From JAJEBT01 sp965221485 (GTDB lineage Bacteria; Pseudomonadota; Alphaproteobacteria; MPNO01; UBA830): a stretch of DNA of 64,000 bases. Below the pieces are notes generated by a model. It was not told the origin of the DNA. It ran no database searches and was given only the letters and a program-made list of their open reading frames with translations. Positions 51,705-59,391 of this stretch are shown here, piece by piece (position 1 is the first letter of the stretch; every line of letters begins with the position of its first letter). The position numbers and the translations under genes were made by a program. The stretch is taken from the NCBI GenBank assembly GCA_965221485.1, contig OZ244893.1, forward strand, positions 3,100,001 through 3,164,000. The letters run 5' to 3'.

Positions 51705-52966
51705 GTCGTCCCGCCACTTCCCTGTTCATCGTATCGCTCGCTGATTGCGAAAACCTCGCGAAAACCGGTCTGTAGGACCGGTTCATCGACGGGCACAGCG
51801 TCCGTCTTTTTGATTCATCAAACAGAATATCATACCCACCCCGGATCTGTTTGGCGCACCGGGCCCCGGTGCTGACAGGATGGTCCCTTTCAAGGACCAC
51901 CCCCTTGTCTCTGCGCCGTCATGACAGTGTCACTCATGCAATTCCAGAGCGAGAGGGGGTATTGCATCGTTACGAGATGTAATTCACTCCGCCATGCGAA
52001 TGTATGCTGCGAGATCCTGGCGCCTCACCACCTGGGCGGGACGCTCCGGGCCAGGAGATTCGTCCGCCGGGGTATTCGGTTGAGATTTTCGACGATCACC
52101 GGAGTGATGCGATTGCAGATCCCCGAACACAGGAGTTGTAAGGAACCCTCAAACCACCGCTTCGCATGACTCCGGATTGCGATGAGGCCAATTTCATCCG
52201 GTTTATTGAAAGCCTTTGTCACCCCAGGCCGCTCTCGTCTTGAATATCGCACAGAACGGCATCCCAACAATTATTGTCCGCTTGGCTTGCGATGTTCGCC
52301 GCGCCAGCGATATCCTCAGAAAACGGACGAAGTCAGGGTCGAGGCGGCGAAGAACCTGGGGGAGAACGGATCCGGTTCGCAGCGTTTGTGGACAAGTTCA
52401 TGCGCCACCAAGGGCGGTGTCGGAAATCGACAGACAGGAAGACTCGCCATAATACCCATGGACCCGGCATTCCTCCCTGTCTCGATCAAGGGGATCATCA
52501 GTAGCATCCGTGTCGCGAACAATGTCCTGGGGCGCCGTGTGATGGCGTGCAGAAACAGGAAAACCCTTACATCGTCAATCGCCCCAACGTCTGAAAGGAT
52601 CTTCTTGTAGCGGGCCGTTTGATCGCGTCCGGGTTCCCGCACTATTGACGTTTTCGAACCGGGTACATTCCGCTTTCGGGATCGCAGATCTCGGTTGAGT
52701 GATCGACGGAACATGGACAGCAGGAATCGAGTTCGCGGGGAATCTCGAGAACAAATGAGCTCCCTTATCAACGAGCTGAGGCAATGTCCGGTACTTATCG
52801 CCGCGCCGATATTTTGCGGACAACAATCAGCAGGCCAGATACGTTTCCGGGGCAAGCTGATGCGTCTCGGTGACGATTTTCCGCGCATCCTCCGTTTCGC
52901 TATCCTCTCAGGCGGGACAACAGTACATCGCGCATTTTTCATCCACAGCGTGACGAGGGATCGGCC

Positions 52967-53074
52967 TTGAAACTCCAATACTATCCAGAAAGCGACAGCC
53001 TCTATATCGAATTCAAAGCAAGCCCGGCTCGAGACCGCAGTCTGATGAAACATCACTCACGCCATCCTGGATAG
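52967..53074 (+). pseudogene. DUF2283 protein remnant
   Basis: A TTG start with a GAGGGA site opens a frame KLQYYPESDSLYIEFK, the unmistakable start of small DUF2283 proteins (usually KLHYYPETDSLYIEL, about 65 residues). After about 23 residues the likeness stops and a stop codon follows at residue 36, so the gene is truncated or frameshifted. DUF2283 genes often pair with DUF4258 toxin-like genes; no partner is visible. Confidence 0.6.
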
Positions 53075-53175
53075 CTACAGCCCTGGGTCTGAAGCTGTTT
53101 TGGACAAATCTTTAGGGAGGTGGTGCCAACCTTGCCGATCATTAATCCGGAACATACCCGCCAGAAGATAATGTA

Positions 53176-53545
53176 TCTTGTGAGCGACATCATGATCGTA
53201 CCGGCAGCACCAGTAACAGGCGGCGATTTCAAATCCATCCAGGCAACCGGCAACCAGCAAGATCCTGACCGGTTCTCCTTTCCAATTTCTATTCCGGACT
53301 CCTGCAAGAACGAAACAAACGCATTGGCAAACCACACTGCCAGATGGCGTGAGAAATTGACCATGAAACGGGGTTTTCCTGACCCCGGACAGCACCGGTT
53401 GGACGGTCATCAAGCAGGTGGTTGGCGTCGCGGGGGCAGCCCGCGTCTCCCTTTGGTCTGTCTCCGGAACCGATGGGGCCAGTAATAAGAACGCTTACGG
53501 AACCTGTATGGTCATGATGGCATCAGAAAGCGAAGGCCGTGGGTT
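53176..53545 (+). repeat. Imperfect long direct repeat, copy 1 (upstream of TRAP operon)
   Basis: Matches 57701-58058 with gaps. The core 53303-53363 is identical to 57817-57877 over 61 bases, and likeness continues to a shared start-codon region (CATCAGAAAGCGA here, CATCCGAAAGCGA there). No reading frame is conserved across both copies, so it is probably a duplicated non-coding control region or the scar of a duplication or insertion. It ends about 150 bases before dctP. Confidence 0.75.
53322..53346. promoter_or_regulatory. Operator-like inverted repeat in direct-repeat copy 1
   Basis: CATTGGCA and TGCCAGATG face each other across an eight-base spacer; apart from one extra base in the right arm, the arms are complementary. 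The identical sequence occurs at 57836-57860. A regulator dimer could bind both copies and control the TRAP operon and the LVIVD gene together. Confidence 0.4.
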
Positions 53546-53692
53546 GTCAACGGAGGCAGTGGGGAACATCAAGGAGAGCCTCCCGGCGTCTCAAACGTTC
53601 CGAAGCGGGGCATTGTGTTGACTTCTATAAAGACTACGAGCAAAATTTTACGAAGCTGAGCACAAACGTTTGGAACGACAAAGGAGGAATAG

Positions 53693-54715
53693 ATGTTTTC
53701 CACAAGAACGGTTCTAGCTGGCACATTTGGTGGCATGATGATGCTCGCAACGGCGACAACAGCATACGCCGAGACTGTAGAATGGGACCTCGCACTGTTC
53801 GGAAGCCCTGCTTTCAGGGTAGCAGGCGAATCTTTAGCGGAATACATAAACAGCAACAGCAATGGAGAGTTCAAGGTCACTGTGCACCGAGGTACATTAT
53901 CCCCAGCGCGTGAAGTGCTTGATAATCTCTCGGTTGGTGCGTTCGAGATGGGATATGTCGTATCTTCATACCATCCGGGAAAGAATCCTCTGGTCTCTGT
54001 TCTTGACCTGCCGTTTCTCCCGATCAACTCCATGGAGCAGCGGGTCAAGGTTGCCGAAGCGCTGTTCGCAAACCAGCACCTGCAAAAGGAATTTGGCAAG
54101 TGGGGTACGGTACCGATCATGGCGGTCGTCCAGCCCAACTACGAAATTATGGGTAAAGGTAAGGCGCCGACCGACCTGACAGCATTTAACGGGATGCGCA
54201 TCAAGGCGACCAGCGGAATTGGCAACGCACTTGAGAAATTCGGTGCTCGCCGAATTTCAATGACCGGGGCCGAGCAATATAACGGCCTTCAAACTGGTGT
54301 CATTGATGCGGTAGCCGCGACTCCTTCTGCTCACGGTGGATGGAAATTGTATGAGCTTTCGAAATGGTACACGGTCGGTATGGATGCTGGCACCGCCCAC
54401 GTGACCCTGGCTGCCAATCGCGCTGCCTATACGAAACTATCAGATAAGCACAAAACGCTTGTCGAGAAAGCCAAAGAGCACGCATATCAGAAAACCATTG
54501 CAGCACAATCTCAGGCAGCGGCAACATACGCGCCCACACTCAGGAAACACAAACTTGAACGGATTGAGGTTTCTCCTCAAATGATCGCCAAGCTTAGAGA
54601 AGACGCAGCAAAACCGGTCTGGGACTCTTACATCAAGGAGTTGAACTCCAAGGGGCTACCCGGTAAGGAAATACTTGATTTCGTACTGAATGAAGCTCGG
54701 AAAGCTTCGAACTAG
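53693..54715 (+). CDS. dctP: TRAP transporter substrate-binding protein, DctP family (second system)
   Basis: 340 residues with a Sec signal peptide (MFSTRTVLAG, cleavage near TTAYAET) and an AAAGGAGGAA ribosome site. The DctP fold shows LTAFNGMRIKATSGIGNALEKFGARRISMTGAEQYNGLQTGVIDAV, where the Arg of GMRIKA is the usual carboxylate clamp. Base composition is lower in G+C than the catabolic genes of the left half. It is followed by a terminator-like hairpin before the membrane subunits. Ligand is unknown; the lactonase downstream suggests a sugar acid. Confidence 0.93.
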   Translation: MFSTRTVLAGTFGGMMMLATATTAYAETVEWDLALFGSPAFRVAGESLAEYINSNSNGEFKVTVHRGTLSPAREVLDNLSVGAFEMGYVVSSYHPGKNPLVSVLDLPFLPINSMEQRVKVAEALFANQHLQKEFGKWGTVPIMAVVQPNYEIMGKGKAPTDLTAFNGMRIKATSGIGNALEKFGARRISMTGAEQYNGLQTGVIDAVAATPSAHGGWKLYELSKWYTVGMDAGTAHVTLAANRAAYTKLSDKHKTLVEKAKEHAYQKTIAAQSQAAATYAPTLRKHKLERIEVSPQMIAKLREDAAKPVWDSYIKELNSKGLPGKEILDFVLNEARKASN

Positions 54716-54727
54716 ACCCCCCATAAA

Positions 54728-54764
54728 CCACCGGCGCCTATCGGAGCGTCGGTGGCTCTTTTTT
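54728..54764 (+). terminator. Partial terminator between dctP and dctQ
   Basis: Stem CCACCGGCGC/GCGTCGGTGG (one mismatch) with an eight-base loop is followed by CTCTTTTTT. It has the form of an intrinsic terminator and begins 12 bases after the dctP stop. It would let only part of the transcripts reach the membrane subunits, giving an excess of binding protein, as is known for several transport operons. Confidence 0.75.
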
Positions 54765-54822
54765 CGTTGAAGATGAATTCCACTCCCGATTTTTGTTGCG
54801 ACATCACGTTCCGGTGTTATTG

Positions 54823-55371
54823 ATGCTTTTTTTCCTTGATAAGCAGCTAATGAAACTCGAGCTGGCGACAGTATGGGTTGGCGGCCTTGTTATCTTTCTC
54901 GTGATGTTCCTGGTGACTGCCGAGGTTTTGTCCAGACGTTTTTTCAACGCTCCGATCCCAGGTCAGGTCGACATAATAATGATGGCCATGGTGGCGTTTA
55001 GTGTCCTGTGTATTTCCTATTGCTATCGCCAGGCCGGGCATATTCGTATGGACCTCATTCTGCGACTGCTCAAGGGCCGATATGTTTGGATTGGTCATCT
55101 GCTTGTCACAATACTTTCTCTGATTACCGTCAGCAGCATTACACCGGGCACCTGGACTCACTTCTCCAGAGCATTTGAACTCGGCGATACGACCTTCGGA
55201 GTTGGACTCATTACCTGGCCATCCAAGCTGGCGGTTCCCATTGGCCTGGCTGTTCTTTGGTTGCGTCTGACTCTTGAATTATGGGTGTTTGGACGCTTGG
55301 TCGTAAAACCCGATGCTGAGCCGATTGGCATGCCATCCCCACCCGATCCTCGCAAAGAGATGGACGCCTAG
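54823..55371 (+). CDS. dctQ: TRAP transporter small permease, DctQ family (second system)
   Basis: 182 residues with four membrane segments and RRFFNAPIPGQVDIIMMAMVAFSV, the DctQ hallmark. Start choice is uncertain: ATG at 54823 gives the usual short helix LDKQLMKLELATVW before the first membrane segment, ATG at 54850 shortens it, and TTG codons lie further upstream. None has a clear Shine-Dalgarno sequence. It ends nine bases before dctM. Confidence 0.88.
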   Translation: MLFFLDKQLMKLELATVWVGGLVIFLVMFLVTAEVLSRRFFNAPIPGQVDIIMMAMVAFSVLCISYCYRQAGHIRMDLILRLLKGRYVWIGHLLVTILSLITVSSITPGTWTHFSRAFELGDTTFGVGLITWPSKLAVPIGLAVLWLRLTLELWVFGRLVVKPDAEPIGMPSPPDPRKEMDA

Positions 55372-55380
55372 GACAACAAA

Positions 55381-56694
55381 ATGGATCCATTGGTTCTGGG
55401 TGCGCTTGGTTTCCTGCTCCTGATGTTGCTGGTTGGCCTGGGAGTGCACATAGTATTTGCAACCGCGTTAACGGGCTTCTTTGGGATCGCAATTCTCAAA
55501 GGCTTTGGCGTCGCCATCAATATTGCGGGAATAATTCCCCACTCAACAGGATCCAACTATCTGTTCAGCGTTCTTCCCATGTTCATCCTGATCGGCTTTT
55601 TTGCCCATAATTCAGGGATGGTACGCGGTGCCTACAGAGCTGCAAGAGCATGGATAGGATGGATGCCCGGGGGTCTCTCCATTGCGACGGTTATGGCGGC
55701 CGCTGGCTTTGGAGCGGTATCAGGTGCCAGTCAGGCAACGGCCGCGGTGTTCGCACGGGTCGCCATACCCGAGCTGCTGAAATTCAAGTACAACCCATCG
55801 CTCTCGGCAGCCGCAGTCGCCGCATCGGGCACACTTGCCTCTCTGATCCCGCCGAGCGCGGCGCTTGTCGTCTACGGAGCGATCGTAGATCAATCCATCG
55901 GTCGCCTGCTTCTGGCGGGGTTCATTCCGGGCATTTTTTCTGCCCTGTTATACGCGATCCTGCTGTTCGTCCGTTTCTCGATCAACCCGGCACTTGGTGA
56001 ACCGATAAAGGGCGTATCGTGGTCCGAGCGGGGCGCATCTCTCGGCGGAATCCTGCCCATCGTCGCGGTAATGCTGCTCATCCTGGGGGGCATGAGCACG
56101 GGATGGACGACGCCGACGGAAGCAGGGGCAAGTGGCGCGTTCATTGTCTTTGCCTATGCACTGATCCGGCGTCGCCTGAATTTCAACGCATTGCAGAATT
56201 CGTTAATCGAGACTGCCAAGCTCACCGTTATGATCTTCTCAACCTTCTGGGGTGTATTCATCTTTGCACGTTTTCTCGCATTTACCCGATTACCCACGGT
56301 AATTGCGGAGTGGATAGTCTCGCTCCCATTTCCGCCGACCGCAATTCTCGTCGCGATCCTGCTGGTTTATGCGTTTCTGGGTATGTTCATGAGTGCAACT
56401 GGCATGATGCTGCTGACTCTGCCAGTCATTTTCCCTGCGATAGTCGAGCTCGGCATCAATCCCATTCTTTTCGGGATTCTCGTTATCAAGATGATCGAAA
56501 TCGGTTTGATCACGCCCCCCGTCGGACTGAATGTCTTTGTTGTCGGTGGAATTAGAACGGACATACCGCTACACACCATCTTTAAGGCTATATGGCCTTT
56601 CGTAGCCATAGATGTACTGACTGTCGCAATATTGATCGCGTTCCCTCAGATAGCATTGTTTCTTCCCGACCTCGTTCTGAGTTCAGGATCCTGA
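55381..56694 (+). CDS. dctM: TRAP transporter large permease, DctM family (second system)
   Basis: 437 residues with about twelve membrane segments. The start MDPLVLGALGFLLLMLLVGLGV is standard. SGASQATAAVFARVAIPELLKFKYNPSLSAAAVAASGTLASLIPPSAALVVYG is the family core, and GLITPPVGLNVFVVGGI lies near the C-terminus. It carries the ion-coupled transport path with DctQ. It is followed after 19 bases by the SMP-30 gene. Confidence 0.94.
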   Translation: MDPLVLGALGFLLLMLLVGLGVHIVFATALTGFFGIAILKGFGVAINIAGIIPHSTGSNYLFSVLPMFILIGFFAHNSGMVRGAYRAARAWIGWMPGGLSIATVMAAAGFGAVSGASQATAAVFARVAIPELLKFKYNPSLSAAAVAASGTLASLIPPSAALVVYGAIVDQSIGRLLLAGFIPGIFSALLYAILLFVRFSINPALGEPIKGVSWSERGASLGGILPIVAVMLLILGGMSTGWTTPTEAGASGAFIVFAYALIRRRLNFNALQNSLIETAKLTVMIFSTFWGVFIFARFLAFTRLPTVIAEWIVSLPFPPTAILVAILLVYAFLGMFMSATGMMLLTLPVIFPAIVELGINPILFGILVIKMIEIGLITPPVGLNVFVVGGIRTDIPLHTIFKAIWPFVAIDVLTVAILIAFPQIALFLPDLVLSSGS

Positions 56695-56713
56695 CTTCAC
56701 AAAAAGGTGCGGC

Positions 56714-57604
56714 ATGAAATTCGAGATCAGAGACTCACGCTTCCACCAGCTGATTTCCGATGAGTCGGAGTTGCAAATTGTCGCCAACGGGTTCGGGTTC
56801 ACTGAAGGCCCCATTTGGCACCCGAGCGAAAATTGGCTGGTATTCTCCGACATTCAGAAAAGCAGGCAATACAAATGGTCTGAGGATGGTGGACTGATAA
56901 TCTTCAGGACACCGTCTAACCAGGCCAATGGAAATTTTTTTGATCGAGCAGGCCGCATAGTCACATGCGAACACGATTCTTCGCATGTCGTGCGCCATGA
57001 GCATGGCGGCAAATTCGTCCACATCCTAGCCTCTCATTATGAAGGCAAGGAGTTGAACAGCCCTAACGACATTGTCGTAGATTCAAAGGATAGGATTTGG
57101 TTCACCGATCCGAGTTTCGGACGCATTCGAGAAGACTTGGGAATAATTCGCGAACAGGATCAGGACATTCAGGGTGTTTATCGATTGGATCCTGATGGCT
57201 CACTCCATCTGGTCGCCTCGGATTTTCAGCAGCCAAACGGACTGTGCTTGTCGGTCGATGAAAAGATCATGTATATCAACGATAGCTGGGGGCCGACAAT
57301 TCGCTCGTTCAACGTCAATGCCGACGGCACGTTGTCCGGTGGCGCGGTATGGGCAACCGTCACCGGAGATGGCGAGGGTGTGCCTGATGGAATGAAGACG
57401 GACGAATTGGGAAATATATTTTGCAACGGCCCCGGAGGAGTTCATGTGTTCTCGAACGACGCCGAATGTCTGGGCGTCATCAGGACTCCGGAAAAATCTG
57501 CAAACTTTTGCTTTGGCGGAGCGGGGTACAGCGTCCTTTTCATCACTGCCTCTACCTCGGTCTACAGTATTCAGACATTGACGCGCGGGCTACCAATGTT
57601 TTGA
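56714..57604 (+). CDS. SMP-30/gluconolactonase/LRE family protein
   Basis: 296 residues, a six-bladed beta-propeller. Metal-site motifs are present: FTEGPIWHPSENWLVFSDI (Glu), LNSPNDIVVDSKDRIWFTDPSFG (Asn, Asp) and QQPNGLCLSVDEKIMYINDSWG (Asn, Asp). It would hydrolyse a sugar-acid or other lactone. It is the last gene of the TRAP operon, so the transporter probably brings in the lactone or its acid. The end falls near the second direct repeat. Confidence 0.92.
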   Translation: MKFEIRDSRFHQLISDESELQIVANGFGFTEGPIWHPSENWLVFSDIQKSRQYKWSEDGGLIIFRTPSNQANGNFFDRAGRIVTCEHDSSHVVRHEHGGKFVHILASHYEGKELNSPNDIVVDSKDRIWFTDPSFGRIREDLGIIREQDQDIQGVYRLDPDGSLHLVASDFQQPNGLCLSVDEKIMYINDSWGPTIRSFNVNADGTLSGGAVWATVTGDGEGVPDGMKTDELGNIFCNGPGGVHVFSNDAECLGVIRTPEKSANFCFGGAGYSVLFITASTSVYSIQTLTRGLPMF

Positions 57605-58058
57605 AAGACCATTCAGCTGCGATCATGGGTGAATCAGGCTCCCCAACCTCACTACAAGACCAGCATCAGGAATGAATGGTATCGTCCGGCAATTTTTGCG
57701 TCTTGTGAGCGACTTGCTAATGGTACTGACACCAGTGGCGGGCAAAGAGTCAAATGGGTCGAGGCAACCGGCAAGATCCGTACAGGTTCTCCTTTCCAAA
57801 TTCCATTCCCGGCTCATGCAAGAACGAAACAAACGCATTGGCAAACCACACTGCCAGATGGCGTGAGAAATTGACCACAAACCGGGGTTTTCCTGATAGC
57901 CGGTGGCGGCTGGACGATCATCAACCAGGAGGTTATCGTCCCGGGTATGGACGGAGTTCACCTGCTTTCTGTCTTCCCTGCCGACAGGAGGCAGCCAGAA
58001 CGACGCTGTCGAAAACGGACCTTTGGTCGTAATGACATCCGAAAGCGAGGATCGCGCC
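57605..58058 (+). repeat. Intergenic region containing direct repeat copy 2
   Basis: Copy 2 spans about 57701-58058 and contains the 61-base core (57817-57877) identical to 53303-53363 and the inverted repeat CATTGGCA-N8-TGCCAGATG at 57836-57860. Several short frames are open but differ from those in copy 1. The segment should contain the promoter of the LVIVD gene. The two copies flank a 4.1-kb block with the TRAP and SMP-30 genes. Confidence 0.75.
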
Positions 58059-59180
58059 ATGACCAGCCACAAGGGATTGCGGGAAGTCGGTTATTTTGAC
58101 TGCGCCGGCGGCGGCCAGGTCTGCATCGATGGATCCACGGCCTATATCGGGCATATGAGCAATCCTTACGGAACAAGCATCGTCGACGTTTCAGACCCCA
58201 AATCACCCCGACTTCTCTCACATGTCGAAATGCCGAACGGAACACACTCCCACAAGGTGCGTGCTGAAGGTGACCTCATGGTTCGCAATCACGAACTGAT
58301 CGGACCCGGAAAACCCGACGACTTCCATACCGGGATCGGTATCTATGACGTGTCGAACAAACAGAAACCGCGGCTGATTACGACATGGGATACTGTTGGG
58401 CGGGGCGTCCATCGCTTCGATTTTGACGGACGATACATCTATTTCTCCTCAACGGTAGAAGGCTTCAGAGGTCCGATCATGGTGGTGCTGGACCTTGCGG
58501 ATCCGGCCCGGCCCGAAGAAGTGTGCAAGTGGTGGATTCCCGGTCAGTGGGCCGCCGGAGGTGAAACCTATCTCTGGGACGGGGGTCAGGAACCGCGATG
58601 CCACCATCCCCTGAGAATGGGCAACCGCCTCTATGTCAGCTACTGGCATCACGGCTTTTTCATTCTCGACATTGAGGATCTGTCGGCGCCAAGGATGGTC
58701 GCAGGTATGAATACGGGACCTACCTATCCCCATCCGACCCACACCGCGCTCCCCATCCCGTTTGAAATCAAGGGGCACCGGTTCATGGTGGTGGCAGACG
58801 AGGATGTCGCCAAGCTGCGAAATCATGCCCCCGCCTTTACCTGGATTGTCGATATCACCGATGAGACCAACCCGATACCGGTCTCGACGTTTCAGGTCGC
58901 AGGGCTCGAATCCGTCGGCGAACCGGCACAGCCCTACACCGGCTGCCATCAGCCCTCGGAAAGAGTGACGGGTACGGTCATCCCCTTCGCCTGGTTCTCA
59001 AGGGGCCTCAGGCTGGTCGACATTTCGGATCCCCACAGCCCTGCCGAGGTCGGGCATTTCGAGCCGGATCCGCAGCCCGGTTGCGAGCGCCTGTGCGCAA
59101 ATGACGTCACATCCGACGACCGCGAACTGATTTACCTGATTGACCGCCTGCGTGGCCTGCATATCGTCGAACGGGTCTGA
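58059..59180 (+). CDS. LVIVD-repeat beta-propeller protein
   Basis: 373 residues from ATG at 58059 with a CGAGGA site; ATG at 58032 is an alternative. Repeats of the form YGTSIVDVSDPKSPRLLSHVEMP, IGIYDVSNKQKPRLI, FFILDIEDLSAPRMV and LRLVDISDPHSPAEVGHFE are LVIVD blades. No signal peptide is seen, unusual for the family, which is often exported. It is rich in His and Cys near the end (TGCHQPSE, GCERLCAND). Function is unknown; the shared upstream repeat suggests it belongs with the TRAP/lactonase operon. Confidence 0.85.
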   Translation: MTSHKGLREVGYFDCAGGGQVCIDGSTAYIGHMSNPYGTSIVDVSDPKSPRLLSHVEMPNGTHSHKVRAEGDLMVRNHELIGPGKPDDFHTGIGIYDVSNKQKPRLITTWDTVGRGVHRFDFDGRYIYFSSTVEGFRGPIMVVLDLADPARPEEVCKWWIPGQWAAGGETYLWDGGQEPRCHHPLRMGNRLYVSYWHHGFFILDIEDLSAPRMVAGMNTGPTYPHPTHTALPIPFEIKGHRFMVVADEDVAKLRNHAPAFTWIVDITDETNPIPVSTFQVAGLESVGEPAQPYTGCHQPSERVTGTVIPFAWFSRGLRLVDISDPHSPAEVGHFEPDPQPGCERLCANDVTSDDRELIYLIDRLRGLHIVERV

Positions 59181-59391
59181 CGCACGCCACGACTGTCAGA
59201 CCGCTGCTGACAGAATACGGGAAGGCATTCCGCTCGCGCGACGGGACGAAGAAACGCCTGGAGATGGCAAGGGATACGCCAGGATGGTGCCCGGTGACTT
59301 CCGGTTTTCGCGGCTCCGGTACCCCCTGTCCCGAAACCCGTCCTGATGGGGAGTGCCCATCTTGTCTCCGGGGTTTCGCGAACACGCCGCT

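Larger units (their letters stand above)
51705..53692. other. Two-kilobase decayed region
   Basis: No intact gene can be supported. A 246-codon frame on the minus strand (52316-53056) has an internally protein-like stretch (ARYKKILSDVGAIDDVRVFLFLHAITRRP, about residues 150-180) but no family I recognise and no good ribosome site; it may be a pseudogene. Two small hairpins (51764-51782 and near 51857-51873) flank the glutaredoxin start region. The DUF2283 remnant and the first long direct repeat lie in the right half. Confidence 0.5.

Noticed and set aside
51764..51782. Hairpin upstream of the glutaredoxin gene
   Set aside because: A 7-bp stem without a T-run and not behind any gene; too weak to call a terminator.
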